A stretch of DNA of 64,000 nucleotides. Origin: Hymenobacter terrenus. GTDB taxonomy: Bacteria > Bacteroidota > Bacteroidia > Cytophagales > Hymenobacteraceae. How positions within the stretch are numbered: the first letter of the stretch is position 1; every line of letters starts with the position of its first letter. Both the position numbers and the translations under genes were made by a program. Location: NCBI RefSeq assembly GCF_000972495.1, contig NZ_LATM01000018.1, positions 1 through 64,000 of the forward strand, given 5' to 3'. The notes beneath the pieces were generated by a model. It had not been told where the DNA came from. It did not search any database and saw nothing but the letters and a program-made list of their open reading frames with translations. Positions 33,691 to 43,462 of this stretch are shown piece by piece.

Positions 33691-35130
33691 GTGCTTCGCT
33701 TTTTCAAAAGCTCCCTTCCTGCTCAACTTCTGGCCCTATTGGTGCTGGTGCTAGCCCTGCGCTTGCCGCTACTTTGGTTCGGCCTGCCCCTGACAGCCGC
33801 CGAGTTGCGGGCTCTGCTGGTGGGCGAGCGGCTGCGCGGCGGCGCCATGCCCTACCGCGACCTCTACGACGGCACCGCGCCCCTGGCCGCAGCTACGTTT
33901 GCGGCACTTGATGCCGTACTATCCCGGCCTGTCTGGCTCTATCGGATTTTCGCGCTGATCCTGCTGCTGGTGCAGGCGCTACGTCTGAATGTGGTGTTCA
34001 ACCGCTACGATGTGCACCCGGAGCGCGGGTATATTGCCGCGCTTACTTACCTGGTGGTGGGCAGCGTGAGTACCGATTTAGATGCGCTGTCGCCACTGCT
34101 GCTGGGGCATACGTTTATTGTGTTCGCGTTGAGCGCGCTACTGCCCACTTCCCGCGAGGGCTACGACAATCGCCGGCTGTTTCGGGCTGGGTTCCTGATT
34201 GGGCTCGGGGCCCTCTGCTACTTGCCGCTAACCCTGTTCTTGATAGTGGGACTGTTTGCGGTAATCATTTTCGCGGCTAATTCTTTTCGAAGCACGCTGC
34301 TGCTACTGTGCGGGTTTTCCTTTCCGTACGCATCGATAGGTACCTTTTTCTTTTACATCGGTGCCGTGCCAGGGTTTGTGCAATTTCACCTGCAGCCCGG
34401 CCTCACCGATTTGATTACCAGTGGACTGCCAGCGGGCCTGCAGCTGCGTCTGCTCATCGTTCCCAGTGTAGTGCTGGTGCTGGCCTTGCTGCGTTCGTTG
34501 GGCACTTCCTTAGGCCTGGTATTTCAGGTGAAATTCCGGCAAATGATGATGGTTTGGCTGGTGGTAGCCATTGCTACGGCGGCGGTTGAGCGCGGTGCGG
34601 CTCCGGGAGTGCTGGTGCTGCTGCTACCTCCGCTGGCGTATTTAAGCCTCTTTCTATGGCAGCGCTATCAGCGGGCTTGGATGCTGGAATTGTTACTGGT
34701 AATAATTTTTAGCGCGGCGGTGGTGCTGCGCTACCGGGCCCAGGTACCGGGCCTCGAAGCCATTTTGCATATGCCCGCCGAAAGCCGCTTCGGCCTGCAG
34801 CCCGACCCGCGCTACGCCGCCATCCACGACCATACGCTGCTCGTTCTCGGCCCCGACGACCGCGCCTACTTCAATAACCACCCCGCCACGCCCTATCTCG
34901 ACTGGACGCTGTCCCAGGCCGATTTCGGCCATTTGATGGAGTACGCCGCGGTGGTGCGTATAGCCCAAAAGATGGGCCCTACGCCCCCCGATTATCTCAT
35001 CGACCAAAGTGCCAAAGTTCCGCGGCTGAAGCAGTTGCTGCCGGGTATATTCGGCCTCTACGAACTTACAAGCACACCTGGCCTGTATCGACGCCGCCAG
35101 CCTGGCTCAGTATTTTCAGGTAATAAGTAG
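33691..35130 (+). CDS. Polytopic membrane protein (DUF6427-like)
   Basis: The product has about 479 residues from a GTG at 33691 (LRFFKSSLPAQLLALLVLVL); a TTG at 33655 would add 12 residues without an obvious role. There are ten or more hydrophobic segments, no long soluble domain until the C terminus, and a region after about residue 390 with YLDWTLSQADFGHLMEYAAV. The N-terminal FFKSS plus GGAMPYRDLYDGTAPLAAAT resembles a Bacteroidota inner-membrane family of unknown function. A hairpin at about 33529-33555 lies in the upstream gap. Confidence 0.75.
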   Translation: MLRFFKSSLPAQLLALLVLVLALRLPLLWFGLPLTAAELRALLVGERLRGGAMPYRDLYDGTAPLAAATFAALDAVLSRPVWLYRIFALILLLVQALRLNVVFNRYDVHPERGYIAALTYLVVGSVSTDLDALSPLLLGHTFIVFALSALLPTSREGYDNRRLFRAGFLIGLGALCYLPLTLFLIVGLFAVIIFAANSFRSTLLLLCGFSFPYASIGTFFFYIGAVPGFVQFHLQPGLTDLITSGLPAGLQLRLLIVPSVVLVLALLRSLGTSLGLVFQVKFRQMMMVWLVVAIATAAVERGAAPGVLVLLLPPLAYLSLFLWQRYQRAWMLELLLVIIFSAAVVLRYRAQVPGLEAILHMPAESRFGLQPDPRYAAIHDHTLLVLGPDDRAYFNNHPATPYLDWTLSQADFGHLMEYAAVVRIAQKMGPTPPDYLIDQSAKVPRLKQLLPGIFGLYELTSTPGLYRRRQPGSVFSGNK

Positions 35131-35147
35131 CACCTAACCACGCTTCT

Positions 35148-35741
35148 CTACACCCAGCACCAAGCGTGGGCACGTTGCTCGGTGGGCACATTGCGCAGGA
35201 ACACCGCCAACGGCTCCAGGTCCGTTAGCAGCGAGGTGAGCACGATGGTGCGGCCGTCGGTGAGGTGCAGGCGCAAGTAGTTGTATTTGGCCCAGAAGGT
35301 GCGGCGTGCACTGCACGTAACTCGCTCCACGCCGGCTAGGTCGCGCCGCTCAAAAGCCACCCGCTGCCCGCCTTCATACACTTCAAACCGGTTTTCGATG
35401 GGTTGGAAAGCCAGGACAGTTTCGTGGTTCAGCCCCCAATAGCGCAGATGCAACAGCAGCGCTGGTCCGCTCAGCATCAGCGTAAAAACCAGGAACCCCA
35501 TCGTCAGAACCCACTCAAACCGGCTGATTCCTGCCCCACCCATTGCTGCGGCTGGCACCACACTCAGCCCGGCTCCCAGCGCCAGCAGCGGCCAGAATAG
35601 CAACCGTAGTTGCCGGGCCACCGTCGTTTGGTAAACATGAGTACGCTTCGAAAAAAGTCCTGTTAGCCAGCGAGCAGCACCCAGTACTAATAAAAGAACC
35701 ACCGCCGCTTCTAGGAGCGGGCGGATAAAGGAAGATTTCAT
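35148..35741 (-). CDS. Membrane protein with C-terminal PH-like domain, unknown function
   Basis: The 197-residue product begins MKSSFIRPLLEAAVVLLLVLG. Three hydrophobic helices (about 8-28, 47-65, 75-97) precede a soluble region with FEVYEGGQRVAFERRDLAGV and YNYLRLHLTDGRTIVLTSLL, which looks like the beta-rich core of a bacterial PH-type domain. It converges with the 33691-35130 gene, 17 bases apart. The two may be unrelated. Function is unknown. Confidence 0.7.
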   Translation of the reverse strand: MKSSFIRPLLEAAVVLLLVLGAARWLTGLFSKRTHVYQTTVARQLRLLFWPLLALGAGLSVVPAAAMGGAGISRFEWVLTMGFLVFTLMLSGPALLLHLRYWGLNHETVLAFQPIENRFEVYEGGQRVAFERRDLAGVERVTCSARRTFWAKYNYLRLHLTDGRTIVLTSLLTDLEPLAVFLRNVPTEQRAHAWCWV

Positions 35742-35764
35742 AGCTTAAAAAGTACGCCCCTGCT

Positions 35765-36814
35765 CTAGGCGCCAACCTGCACCCAGGCCTCGTGGGCCTC
35801 GTGGGCCCGCAGCCGGCCAAAGCTTTCCAGCGTCAATCCATGTTGTGCAAACACGGCTAACACCGTCTCGCGTCCTTCCGGCGCCACGCACACCAGCAGG
35901 CCACCGGAAGTCTGCGGGTCGCACAGCCAGGCCCGTTGCTCATCGCCTATGGGCCCTACCTTGTGCCCGTAGCTGGCCCAGTTGCGGCTCGTGCCACCCG
36001 GTATGCTGCCTTGCCGCAAATATGGCTCGGCGGCTGCAATGCGTGGCACTTTCAAAAAGTCAATTTCCGCCGTCAATCGGCTGCCCTCACACACCTCTGC
36101 CAAGTGCCCAAGCAGTCCGAAGCCGGTCACATCCGTAAGAGCCGTCACGGCGGCTAGCTTACTCAACTCCGCCCCAATCTTATTGAGCTGCATCATCTGA
36201 GCCGGGGCAATAGCCGCATCTTCTTCCCGCAAAATGCCTTTTTTCTGCGCGGTAGTTAGAATACCCACACCTAATGGCTTGGTCAAATAAAGCTCCGAGC
36301 CGGCTGTGGCCGTATCATTTTGTTTCAAATTAATAATATCTACCATCCCCGTTACGGCCAAACCGAAAATTGGCTCCGGCGAGTCAATGCTGTGGCCACC
36401 AGCCAGCGGAATGCCCGCTTCGGCACAAATGCTGCGAGCACCTTCCAGTACGCGGCGCGCCACTTCGGGGGGCAGCTTGTCCACGGGCCAGCCCAGCACG
36501 GCAATGGCTAGCAGCGGCCGCCCACCCATGGCGTACACATCCGAAATGGCATTGGCCGAGGCGATACGGCCAAAATCGTGTGCATCGTCCACAATAGGCA
36601 TGAAAAAGTCAGTCGTCGAAATCACCGCCTGCCCGCCGCCAATATCGTACACCGCCGCGTCGTCGCGGCTGGCGTTACCCACCAACAGCTTATCGTAATG
36701 GGGCTGGGCAATGCTGGTGTGCAGCATTTGATCGAGCACTGCCGGCGCGATTTTGCAGCCGCAGCCCGCGCCGTGGCTATACTGGGTAAGTTTATAGTCT
36801 GGTGTAGGAGTCAT
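35765..36814 (-). CDS. selD: Selenide, water dikinase
   Basis: The 349-residue product is full length. It makes selenophosphate from selenide and ATP for selenocysteine, selenouridine or selenium-cofactor synthesis. The catalytic region is [12 protein letters not shown] with Cys rather than selenocysteine and the conserved Lys. [58 protein letters not shown] and [20 protein letters not shown] follow the family. No selA, selB or mnmH is adjacent. A TGCCTTTG sequence seven bases before the ATG may be a variant promoter box. Confidence 0.95.
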   Translation of the reverse strand: MTPTPDYKLTQYSHGAGCGCKIAPAVLDQMLHTSIAQPHYDKLLVGNASRDDAAVYDIGGGQAVISTTDFFMPIVDDAHDFGRIASANAISDVYAMGGRPLLAIAVLGWPVDKLPPEVARRVLEGARSICAEAGIPLAGGHSIDSPEPIFGLAVTGMVDIINLKQNDTATAGSELYLTKPLGVGILTTAQKKGILREEDAAIAPAQMMQLNKIGAELSKLAAVTALTDVTGFGLLGHLAEVCEGSRLTAEIDFLKVPRIAAAEPYLRQGSIPGGTSRNWASYGHKVGPIGDEQRAWLCDPQTSGGLLVCVAPEGRETVLAVFAQHGLTLESFGRLRAHEAHEAWVQVGA

Positions 36815-36902
36815 ATGATTACAAAGGCAAGTCTGTCTGCTGGTATTGGACTACAAAAGTCCGCAAAGAGTTTTGGAGTGGTCGGCTGGGTCGTTGTAAC
36901 CA

Positions 36903-36984
36903 AGCTCAACAAATAAATAACGAGGGACGAAGCCTGTAGCACGTTGCCATCAGCCTTCGTCCCTCGTTATTTATTTGTTGAGCT
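36903..36984. repeat. Perfect 30-bp inverted repeat
   Basis: AGCTCAACAAATAAATAACG and ten further bases (36903-36932) are exactly complementary to 36955-36984 around a 22-base loop. The stem is unusually long and AT-rich against its GC-rich surroundings. It lies upstream of selD and just after the DUF2911 gene's stop at 37004 on the minus strand, so it could terminate that transcript. It is unlike repeat families 1 and 2. Confidence 0.85.
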
Positions 36985-37003
36985 ACCCGGAGGATATCCG
37001 CGG

Positions 37004-37537
37004 CTATTTCACCGCAATGGGTGCCTCCAGGTTTTCCCAGCGCAGCACCAAGCCTTTGGGTGTTACTTCGTAGGCCAGTCGCTCGGTCATGGCCGCGGTC
37101 TTTCGCGGTGTCACCGTCACGCGCAGGGCATCTTGTTTCTCGTCGTATTTAAACGCGCCCCACTGGTTCGGCACCTTGTTGAAAATCACAGTCCACTGCT
37201 TCTCCGTCGGGAGTACAAAGAAGCCGTACTTGCCAGCGGGCAAGGCCTTCCCCTCCACCGTCACCGGCTTGCTGAATTCAACCGTCGTGGCCTCGTTGGC
37301 CCCGGCGCGCCACACTTGGCCGTAGGGCACTAGCTCACCCCAAATAGTCCGGCCCTTCACCGCCGGGCTGCTGTAGCTTACCGTCACATCGGCAGCGCCA
37401 ATTTTGCCAGTAGCCGTGGCGGCAGGGCTGGGTTTTGCCTCTTTGGCTGCCTCAGTTTGGGCGTAAGCCGTAATAGTAGTAGTCAGGACCGTGGCGAGGC
37501 CAAAGACAACATTACAGAGCAGTTGTTTGGTAATCAT
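37004..37537 (-). CDS. Secreted DUF2911 domain protein
   Basis: The 177-residue product has a signal peptide (MITKQLLCNVVFGLATVLTT and ITAYA) and the DUF2911 pattern: VTVSYSSPAVKGRTIWGELV, PYGQVWRAGANEATTVEFSK, LPAGKYGFFVLPTEKQWTVI and the FKYDEKQDALRVTVTP segment. The family is common in Bacteroidota and has no settled function; it is probably periplasmic. The stop is followed by the 30-bp perfect hairpin. It is a single gene on the minus strand. Confidence 0.9.
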   Translation of the reverse strand: MITKQLLCNVVFGLATVLTTTITAYAQTEAAKEAKPSPAATATGKIGAADVTVSYSSPAVKGRTIWGELVPYGQVWRAGANEATTVEFSKPVTVEGKALPAGKYGFFVLPTEKQWTVIFNKVPNQWGAFKYDEKQDALRVTVTPRKTAAMTERLAYEVTPKGLVLRWENLEAPIAVK

Positions 37538-37917
37538 TGTTTGAGAGTTGAAAATGATGAAAATTTAAGTATTGAATTAGAACATCGACAAAGCCTCGTG
37601 GCGAGTTGTGAACTCATGCCGAAGTGTTGTTAAGCACTTGCTTGCCTTATGAACCCTACGTGCTCTGGCTGGGTTTTCAATGTCAACAAACCGCATCAAT
37701 AGTTGCTTGCCTTAGCTTGATGGTGTGGTGTCAAGCTATCAAGTAACTAGTGCAGTATCGAGGCCGGTCTGTAGCCAAGCAATAACGCGAGCTTTCACAG
37801 TCTGTGCGCCCGCGTGCTGTGTTGAGATTCGCGGCCTAAAAGGCCGTACACCCGTGCAAAAATCCTGAAACCTCTTTAACCGATGCGGTGCGGGCGTCTT
37901 CCTGAAAATGGCATTCC

Positions 37918-37948
37918 TTGCATTCCGCCGCCCATTGTCGTATCTTTG
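37918..37948 (+). promoter_or_regulatory. Promoter of the rimP-nusA-infB operon
   Basis: TTG at 37918-37920 is followed 20 bases later by TATCTTTG at 37941-37948, matching the Bacteroidota -33/-7 arrangement. It would give a leader of about 70 bases that includes the hairpin at 37975-38005. Confidence 0.65.
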
Positions 37949-37974
37949 CCCCTGAAGTTGGTATTCGCTTTAGC

Positions 37975-38005
37975 AAAGAGGGGACGCACAGTCCCCTCTT
38001 TTTTT
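37975..38005 (+). promoter_or_regulatory. Terminator-like leader hairpin (candidate attenuator) before rimP
   Basis: AAAGAGGGGAC pairs with GTCCCCTCTTT around a five-base loop and is followed by an uninterrupted T-run, the form of a Rho-independent terminator. It lies between the promoter and the rimP ATG at 38024. Because nusA, a termination and antitermination factor, is in the operon, feedback control by attenuation is a plausible inference. Confidence 0.7.
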
Positions 38006-38023
38006 GCCCTGATAGTTAACCCC

Positions 38024-38494
38024 ATGTCTTTCGACCGTACCCTGCTGCTGGAAATGCTCCGCGACGCCATCGGTGACCAGGAACTGTTCATCGTGGGCCT
38101 CACCGTGTCCGATTCGGTGATGCCGAAGGTGACCGTAACCCTCGACGGGCCCGAGGGTCTGGCCATTCAGGCCTGCGCCACCATCAGCCGCCGCCTGGCC
38201 CGCCGCATCGACGAGCACTACGGCGAAGATGCGGCTTATTCCTTGGAAGTCACCAGCCCCGGCGCCGACCAGCCCCTCACGGACCCGCGCCAGTATCCGC
38301 GCCACATTGGTCGCTCCCTGGCCCTGAAGCTAGCCGATGGTACTGAGAAAACTGGAGTACTCACTGCCGCCACGCCCGAAGGCGTGGAAATTGAAGAAGT
38401 CATCAAACAGAAAACCAAGAAAACCACCCTGCCCGCCGCCTTCTATTCTTTCGGGGACATCAAGGAGGCCAAGGTTGTTATTTCATTTAAGTAA
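38024..38494 (+). CDS. rimP: Ribosome maturation factor RimP
   Basis: The 156-residue product, beginning MSFDRTLLLEMLRDAIGDQE, has the two-domain RimP layout: VTVTLDGPEGLAIQACATIS, RRIDEHYGEDAAYSLEVTSP, GADQPLTDPRQYPRHIGRSL and a C-terminal SH3-like VKEAKVVISFK-type end. It assists 30S maturation. The ATG at 38024 follows the terminator-like hairpin; upstream in-frame codons run through that hairpin and are not coding. It is the first gene of rimP-nusA-infB, with a 105-base gap to nusA. Confidence 0.95.
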   Translation: MSFDRTLLLEMLRDAIGDQELFIVGLTVSDSVMPKVTVTLDGPEGLAIQACATISRRLARRIDEHYGEDAAYSLEVTSPGADQPLTDPRQYPRHIGRSLALKLADGTEKTGVLTAATPEGVEIEEVIKQKTKKTTLPAAFYSFGDIKEAKVVISFK

Positions 38495-38599
38495 TTGCTG
38501 AATTGTCAGATTGACGGACCGTTGAATTGGAAGTATAGCATAAGAAGAAAGCTCAGTTCATCAATATAACAGTTCGGCAACAAAGCCATCCAAATCCCA

Positions 38600-40066
38600 A
38601 TGAATAGCCACGAATTAATCGAGTCCTTCAGCGAATTTGCCCGGAGCAAGAATATCGACCGGCCCACGATGATGAGCATCCTGGACGACGTGTTCCGCAC
38701 CATGATTCGGAAGAAGTACGACCAAGACGAAAACTTCGATGTTATCATCAACCCCGACAACGGGGACTTGGAAATCTGGCGCAACCGCGAAATCGTGGAC
38801 GACAACTCTGAGGATATCTGGGACCACGACAAAATTCCGCTGGCCGAGGCGCAGAAAATAGAGCCTGACTTTGAAGTAGGCGAATCGGTGGCCGAAGCTG
38901 TGAAGCTGGAAGATTTTGGTCGCCGTGCCGTGCTGATGGCGCGCCAAACGCTGATTCAGCGTGTGAAAGACTTGGAGCGCGATAACCTCTACCAGAAATA
39001 CAAAGACCAGGTTGGCGAAATCGTGACCGGCGAAGTGTACCAAGTGTGGAGCCGTGAGGCCCTCATCATGGACAAGGACGACAACGAACTGGTGATGCCG
39101 AAGTCGGAGCAAATCCCCAAGGACCGTTTCCGCAAGGGCGACACCGTGCGGGCCGTGGTGCACCGCGTAGAAGTCATCAACGGTACGCCCAAAATTATTC
39201 TTTCGCGAGCTGCGCCAGCCTTTTTGGAGCGTTTGTTCGAACTCGAAGTACCGGAGATTTATGACGGCCTCATCGTCATCAAGAACGTGGTGCGTGAGCC
39301 CGGCGAGCGCGCCAAAGTGGCCGTAGAGAGCTACGACGAGCGAATTGACCCCGTAGGCGCCTGCGTCGGCATGAAAGGCAGCCGCATTCACCCGGTGGTG
39401 CGCGAGCTTGAAAACGAGAACATCGACATCATCAATTACACCGACAACCTAGAACTCTATATTGCTCGGGCACTATCGCCGGCCAAAGTGGGTTCTATGA
39501 AGATAAACCAGGAAAACGGCCGGGTTTCGGTATTCATGAAGCCCGACCAAGTAAGCTTGGCCATCGGCCGCGGCGGTGCCAATATCAAATTGGCGAGCCG
39601 GCTGGTGGGTATGGAAATCGACGTGTTCCGCGAAGCTATTGACTACGAGGAAGATATTTCGCTGGACGAATTCCAGGACGAAATCGAGCCGTGGGTATTA
39701 GCCGAACTGAAGAAAATCGGTTTGGATACCGGCCGTGCGGTATTAGCGGTGAAAAAAGACGACATCGTGCGCCGCACGGAGTTGGAGGAAGAAATGGTGG
39801 ATGATGTATACCGGATTATCCGCCAAGAGTTTGCCGACGACGAAGACCTTGACGACAACTCGCTGGAAACAGCCAAAAACCGGGTTGCGGCTGGTAAAAC
39901 AGCTGAAGCGAAAGCCAACCCAACGGACGGGGAAGCTGCTGTTACTCATGCATCGGCTACCGCTACCACACCTGAACACACCCCTTTGGTGGCTGAAATG
40001 ACCGAAGAAAATAACCCCACAACTGAGGAAGCGGGCGCCAGCTCTCCCGCCGAGTCAGCCCAATGA
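38600..40066 (+). CDS. nusA: Transcription termination/antitermination factor NusA
   Basis: The 488-residue product has an N-terminal RNA polymerase-binding domain (about 1-130), S1 domain (GEIVTGEVYQVWSREALIMD), KH1 (VGACVGMKGSRIHPVVRELE) and KH2 (VSLAIGRGGANIKLASRLVG). An acidic, Ala- and Thr-rich tail (about 415-488) replaces the C-terminal repeats seen in proteobacteria. It is the second gene of the operon. NusA controls pausing, termination and antitermination, which makes the operon's leader hairpin interesting. Confidence 0.96.
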   Translation: MNSHELIESFSEFARSKNIDRPTMMSILDDVFRTMIRKKYDQDENFDVIINPDNGDLEIWRNREIVDDNSEDIWDHDKIPLAEAQKIEPDFEVGESVAEAVKLEDFGRRAVLMARQTLIQRVKDLERDNLYQKYKDQVGEIVTGEVYQVWSREALIMDKDDNELVMPKSEQIPKDRFRKGDTVRAVVHRVEVINGTPKIILSRAAPAFLERLFELEVPEIYDGLIVIKNVVREPGERAKVAVESYDERIDPVGACVGMKGSRIHPVVRELENENIDIINYTDNLELYIARALSPAKVGSMKINQENGRVSVFMKPDQVSLAIGRGGANIKLASRLVGMEIDVFREAIDYEEDISLDEFQDEIEPWVLAELKKIGLDTGRAVLAVKKDDIVRRTELEEEMVDDVYRIIRQEFADDEDLDDNSLETAKNRVAAGKTAEAKANPTDGEAAVTHASATATTPEHTPLVAEMTEENNPTTEEAGASSPAESAQ

Positions 40067-40147
40067 CGGCCGCGCGGCCGGTACGGCAAGGGTAATAAAT
40101 CGTGCCAGTCGGTGCGATTTACGCCCGGCTGGCAAGATTTAATGTAA

Positions 40148-40155
40148 TACCTTTG
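40148..40155 (+). promoter_or_regulatory. TAnnTTTG box upstream of infB
   Basis: TACCTTTG matches the -7 consensus and lies 35 bases before the infB ATG. It may give infB its own transcript in addition to read-through from nusA. Confidence 0.5.
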
Positions 40156-40190
40156 CAATTAGAAGCGTATCGTACGCGAGAAAAGATAGA

Positions 40191-43100
40191 ATGGCGGAAG
40201 CAACCCCGAAACGGCTACAACAGGCGGCCAAAGACCTGAATATTGGAATGGACAGGGTGGTCGAAGCCCTGGCCAAGAAAGGTATACAAGTAGAGAACAA
40301 GCCGACCACCAAGCTCACTGCTGAGCAGGTGGCTTCGCTTGAGAAGGAATTCGCAGCCTCTGCTCATGACCGGCAAGAAGCCCAGAAAGTCATTCAGGCC
40401 AAGCGCCAGAGCGACCTTGAATCGGCTCCAAAACCCGCTGCCCCGGCTCCCCGCCCGGTAGTGCAGGCAGCGCCTGCCCCCGCGCCACGGCCTGCTGCAC
40501 CAGTAGCTCCCGTAGCTGCTGCGCCCACGCCAGCTCTTGCACCGGTAGCCCCTGCGGCACCAGTTGCCGCAGCCTCGGCGCCCGCACCCCAGGCTCCGGC
40601 AGCACCGGGCCTGAAAGTGCTGGGCAAAATTGAACTGGATAGTAAGGGGCGCGTGGTGCCGCCTCGGCCCGCCCCAGTAGTTCCGCCTCCCGTAGCCGCA
40701 CCCGCTCCGGTGGCTCCCAAAGTTGAGGCTCCCGTTGCGCCTGCTCCGAAAGTAGAAGCTCCAGTGGCTCTGGTCCCGGTGCATACTCCAGCGCCAGCTC
40801 CTGTTGTTCAACCAGTAGCCTCAGCTCCGATAGCCCCTGCCGCTCCAGTGGTGGCATCGGTACCTGCTGTTCCGGCTCCGGTCGCTGCGGCTCCGGCTGC
40901 TCCCGTAGCTACGCCGCCGGTCGCTCCGGCAGCAGCAGCCCCTGCGGCCCCGGCCGAAGCTGCTGCCCCGGAAGATACTAGCACCATCGTCGCCAAGTCG
41001 GATACGCTCAAGGGCCTCACGGTGCTGGGCAAAATCGACTTGTCGTCTATCAACAATGACCGGCGTGGTCCGGGCGGCCGTGGTCCCCGTCCCATTGCTT
41101 CATCGGATGTAAGCAAGCGCGGACTGCCCGCTGGCCCCGGCCAGAAGAAGCGCACGCGCCTGCCTGGTCCTCCCGGTAGCACGACCAGCCCACCCAATCC
41201 TGGCTATCAGGGCAACCGTCCGGCTGGGGCTCCTGGCCAAGGGGGGGGATATCAGGGTAACCGTCCTGGTGGCGGGCAAGGCCAGCGTCCGGGTGGTCCT
41301 GGGCAGCGTCCGGGCCAGACCGCGGCTCCCAAGCCCAATGCTCCCGCTCTCACGCCGGAACAAGCTGAAAAGCAGATTCAGGAACAGATCAAGGCTACGC
41401 TGGCAAAGCTTGGTGGCAACAAGGCCACTGGTCAAGCCAACCGCGCTAAGTATCGTCGTGACAAGCGTAGCATGCTGGCTGAGGACCGCGAGGCCCTGCG
41501 CGCACAAAACGAGCTTGACGCCAAAACCCTCAAGCTCACCGAATTCATCTCGGCTAACGACTTAGCCTCGTTGATGGATGTGAACGTGAACGAGGTTATT
41601 AAGGTGTGCCTGGGTATGGGCATGTTTGTGTCCATCAACCAGCGCCTCGACGCCGAAGCTATTACGGTGATTGCCGACGAGTTCGGCTTCGATGTAGAAT
41701 TCCTGTCGAAAGAAGAGGAAGAAATTAGCATCGATGCCGGTGACAGCGAAGAAGACCTGCGGCCCCGTGCTCCCATCGTGACCATCATGGGTCACGTCGA
41801 CCACGGCAAAACGTCGCTACTTGACTACATCCGTGATGCGAGTGTGGCCAAGGGCGAGGCGGGCGGCATTACGCAGCACATTGGGGCCTACGAGGTACGG
41901 ACCAAATCTGGACAGCCGATTACCTTCCTTGATACGCCTGGTCACGAAGCCTTTACGGCTATGCGTGCTCGTGGCGCTAAAGTAACGGACATCGCCATTA
42001 TCGTGGTAGCGGCCGACGACTCGGTGATGCCGCAGACGAAGGAAGCCATCAATCACGCGCAAGCCGCAGGGGTGCCGATTATCATCGCCCTCAACAAGAT
42101 TGATAAGCCCGCCGCTAACCCCGAAAAAATCCGCGAGGAGCTTTCCCAGATTAACATTCTGGTGGAAGAATGGGGTGGTAAATACCAGAGCCAGGAGGTT
42201 TCGGCCAAATCGGGCATTGGGGTGGAAGACCTGTTGGAGAAGGTACTGCTGGAAGCGGAACTGCTGGAGTTGAAAGCCAACCCCGACCGCAACGCCATCG
42301 GTACTGTTATCGAGGCCTCCCTAGATAAAGGCCGGGGCTACGTAACCACCGTGCTGGTGCAAACCGGAACACTGAACGTGGGTGATATTATCTTGGCTGG
42401 ACCGCACTTCGGGCGCGTGAAGGCCATGACCGACCACCGCGGCAAGAAGATGAAGTCAGCGCCGCCGGCTACGCCGGTGCAGGTGCTTGGCCTTACGGGT
42501 GCTCCGCAGGCTGGCGACCGTATTCAGGTAATGGAAACGGAGCGTGAAGCCCGCGAAATTGCTACCCAGCGCTTGCAGTTGGCGCGTGAGCAGACCATCC
42601 GCACCAAGAAGCACATCACACTGGATGAAATCGGCCGCCGCTTGGCTATCGGTTCGTTTAAGGAACTCAATATCCTGGTGAAGGGCGACGTGGACGGCTC
42701 GGTAGAAGCACTCTCCGACTCGCTACTTAAGCTTTCGACACCGGAAGTGAAGGTAAATATCCTTTCGAAAGGGGTTGGAGCTATCTCGGAAAGCGACGTA
42801 CTGCTGGCTTCGGCTTCCGATGCCATTATCATTGGCTTCCAGGTGCGGCCCTCGCAGAGTGCCCGCAAGCTGGCCGAGCAGGAGCAGATTGATATTCGCC
42901 TCTACAGCATTATCTACAATGCCATCAATGAGGTGAAGGATGCTATGGAAGGCATGCTGGCCCCAACGGTGCAAGAAGTAGTGGTGGCCAACGCCGAAGT
43001 TCGCCAAGTGTTCAACATCACCAAAGTCGGCACTATTGCGGGCTGTATGGTGACGGAAGGCACGTTCCAGCGCAAGACCCGCGTGCGGGTAGTCCGCGAT

Positions 43101-43271
43101 GGCATCGTGCTGCACACTGGCGAGATTCAGGACCTCAAGCGTTTCAAGGACGACGTGAGCGAAGTACGCCAAGGCTACGAATGCGGTATCTCCATTAAGA
43201 ACTTCAACGAGTTGCAGGAAGGCGACAACATTGAGGGCTTCGAGGAGAAGGAAATCAAGCGGACCCTCTAA
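40191..43271 (+). CDS. infB: Translation initiation factor IF-2
   Basis: The 1026-residue product starts with the IF2_N-like helical domain ([20 protein letters not shown]). A long Ala/Pro/Val-rich linker (about 75-265) and a Gly/Arg/Pro-rich segment (about 285-385) follow. The GTPase domain has G1 [13 protein letters not shown]3 DTPGHEAF and G4 NKID, then two beta-barrel domains. It positions initiator tRNA on the 30S subunit. The linker is longer than in E. coli IF-2 and is low complexity at DNA level. It is the last gene of the rimP-nusA-infB operon, closed by a terminator at 43350. Confidence 0.97.
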   Translation: MAEATPKRLQQAAKDLNIGMDRVVEALAKKGIQVENKPTTKLTAEQVASLEKEFAASAHDRQEAQKVIQAKRQSDLESAPKPAAPAPRPVVQAAPAPAPRPAAPVAPVAAAPTPALAPVAPAAPVAAASAPAPQAPAAPGLKVLGKIELDSKGRVVPPRPAPVVPPPVAAPAPVAPKVEAPVAPAPKVEAPVALVPVHTPAPAPVVQPVASAPIAPAAPVVASVPAVPAPVAAAPAAPVATPPVAPAAAAPAAPAEAAAPEDTSTIVAKSDTLKGLTVLGKIDLSSINNDRRGPGGRGPRPIASSDVSKRGLPAGPGQKKRTRLPGPPGSTTSPPNPGYQGNRPAGAPGQGGGYQGNRPGGGQGQRPGGPGQRPGQTAAPKPNAPALTPEQAEKQIQEQIKATLAKLGGNKATGQANRAKYRRDKRSMLAEDREALRAQNELDAKTLKLTEFISANDLASLMDVNVNEVIKVCLGMGMFVSINQRLDAEAITVIADEFGFDVEFLSKEEEEISIDAGDSEEDLRPRAPIVTIMGHVDHGKTSLLDYIRDASVAKGEAGGITQHIGAYEVRTKSGQPITFLDTPGHEAFTAMRARGAKVTDIAIIVVAADDSVMPQTKEAINHAQAAGVPIIIALNKIDKPAANPEKIREELSQINILVEEWGGKYQSQEVSAKSGIGVEDLLEKVLLEAELLELKANPDRNAIGTVIEASLDKGRGYVTTVLVQTGTLNVGDIILAGPHFGRVKAMTDHRGKKMKSAPPATPVQVLGLTGAPQAGDRIQVMETEREAREIATQRLQLAREQTIRTKKHITLDEIGRRLAIGSFKELNILVKGDVDGSVEALSDSLLKLSTPEVKVNILSKGVGAISESDVLLASASDAIIIGFQVRPSQSARKLAEQEQIDIRLYSIIYNAINEVKDAMEGMLAPTVQEVVVANAEVRQVFNITKVGTIAGCMVTEGTFQRKTRVRVVRDGIVLHTGEIQDLKRFKDDVSEVRQGYECGISIKNFNELQEGDNIEGFEEKEIKRTL

Positions 43272-43272
43272 G

Positions 43273-43462
43273 GACCACAGATTACACGGATTTTAGCGAA
43301 TTGCATGGACTTTTTTGGTTCCGCTTCGACCGATAAATAGTAGTAGAAACAAAAGAGGCTGCTCAATTTGAGCAGCCTCTTTTGTTTGATGTAAGAACTG
43401 TATGCGTGACCGGAGCTACAATAAAGCGGTGTAATCCGCTACAACCGGTGTAATCTGTAGTC
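43273..43462. repeat. ATTACACGG-type intergenic repeat pair around the infB terminator
   Basis: CCACAGATTACACGGATTTT at 43275 and, inverted, CCGGTGTAATCTGTAGTC near 43446 flank the terminator. The two copies are imperfect complements. Similar CACAGATTACAC elements are dispersed in many bacterial genomes. Confidence 0.45.
43350..43386 (+). terminator. Intrinsic terminator after infB
   Basis: A perfect stem AAAAGAGGCTGCTCAA / TTGAGCAGCCTCTTTT, with virtually no loop, is followed by GTTTG. It lies 79 bases after the infB stop and could also act for the minus-strand gene at 43462. Confidence 0.85.

Larger units (their letters stand above)
37538..38023. other. Intergenic region and leader of rimP-nusA-infB
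   Basis: The first 370 bases contain no ORF or RNA gene that I can support. The right part has a full promoter (37918-37948) and a terminator-like hairpin (37975-38005) before rimP, both listed separately. There is a mild repetition of GCTTGCCTTA near 37637 and 37694. Confidence 0.5.
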
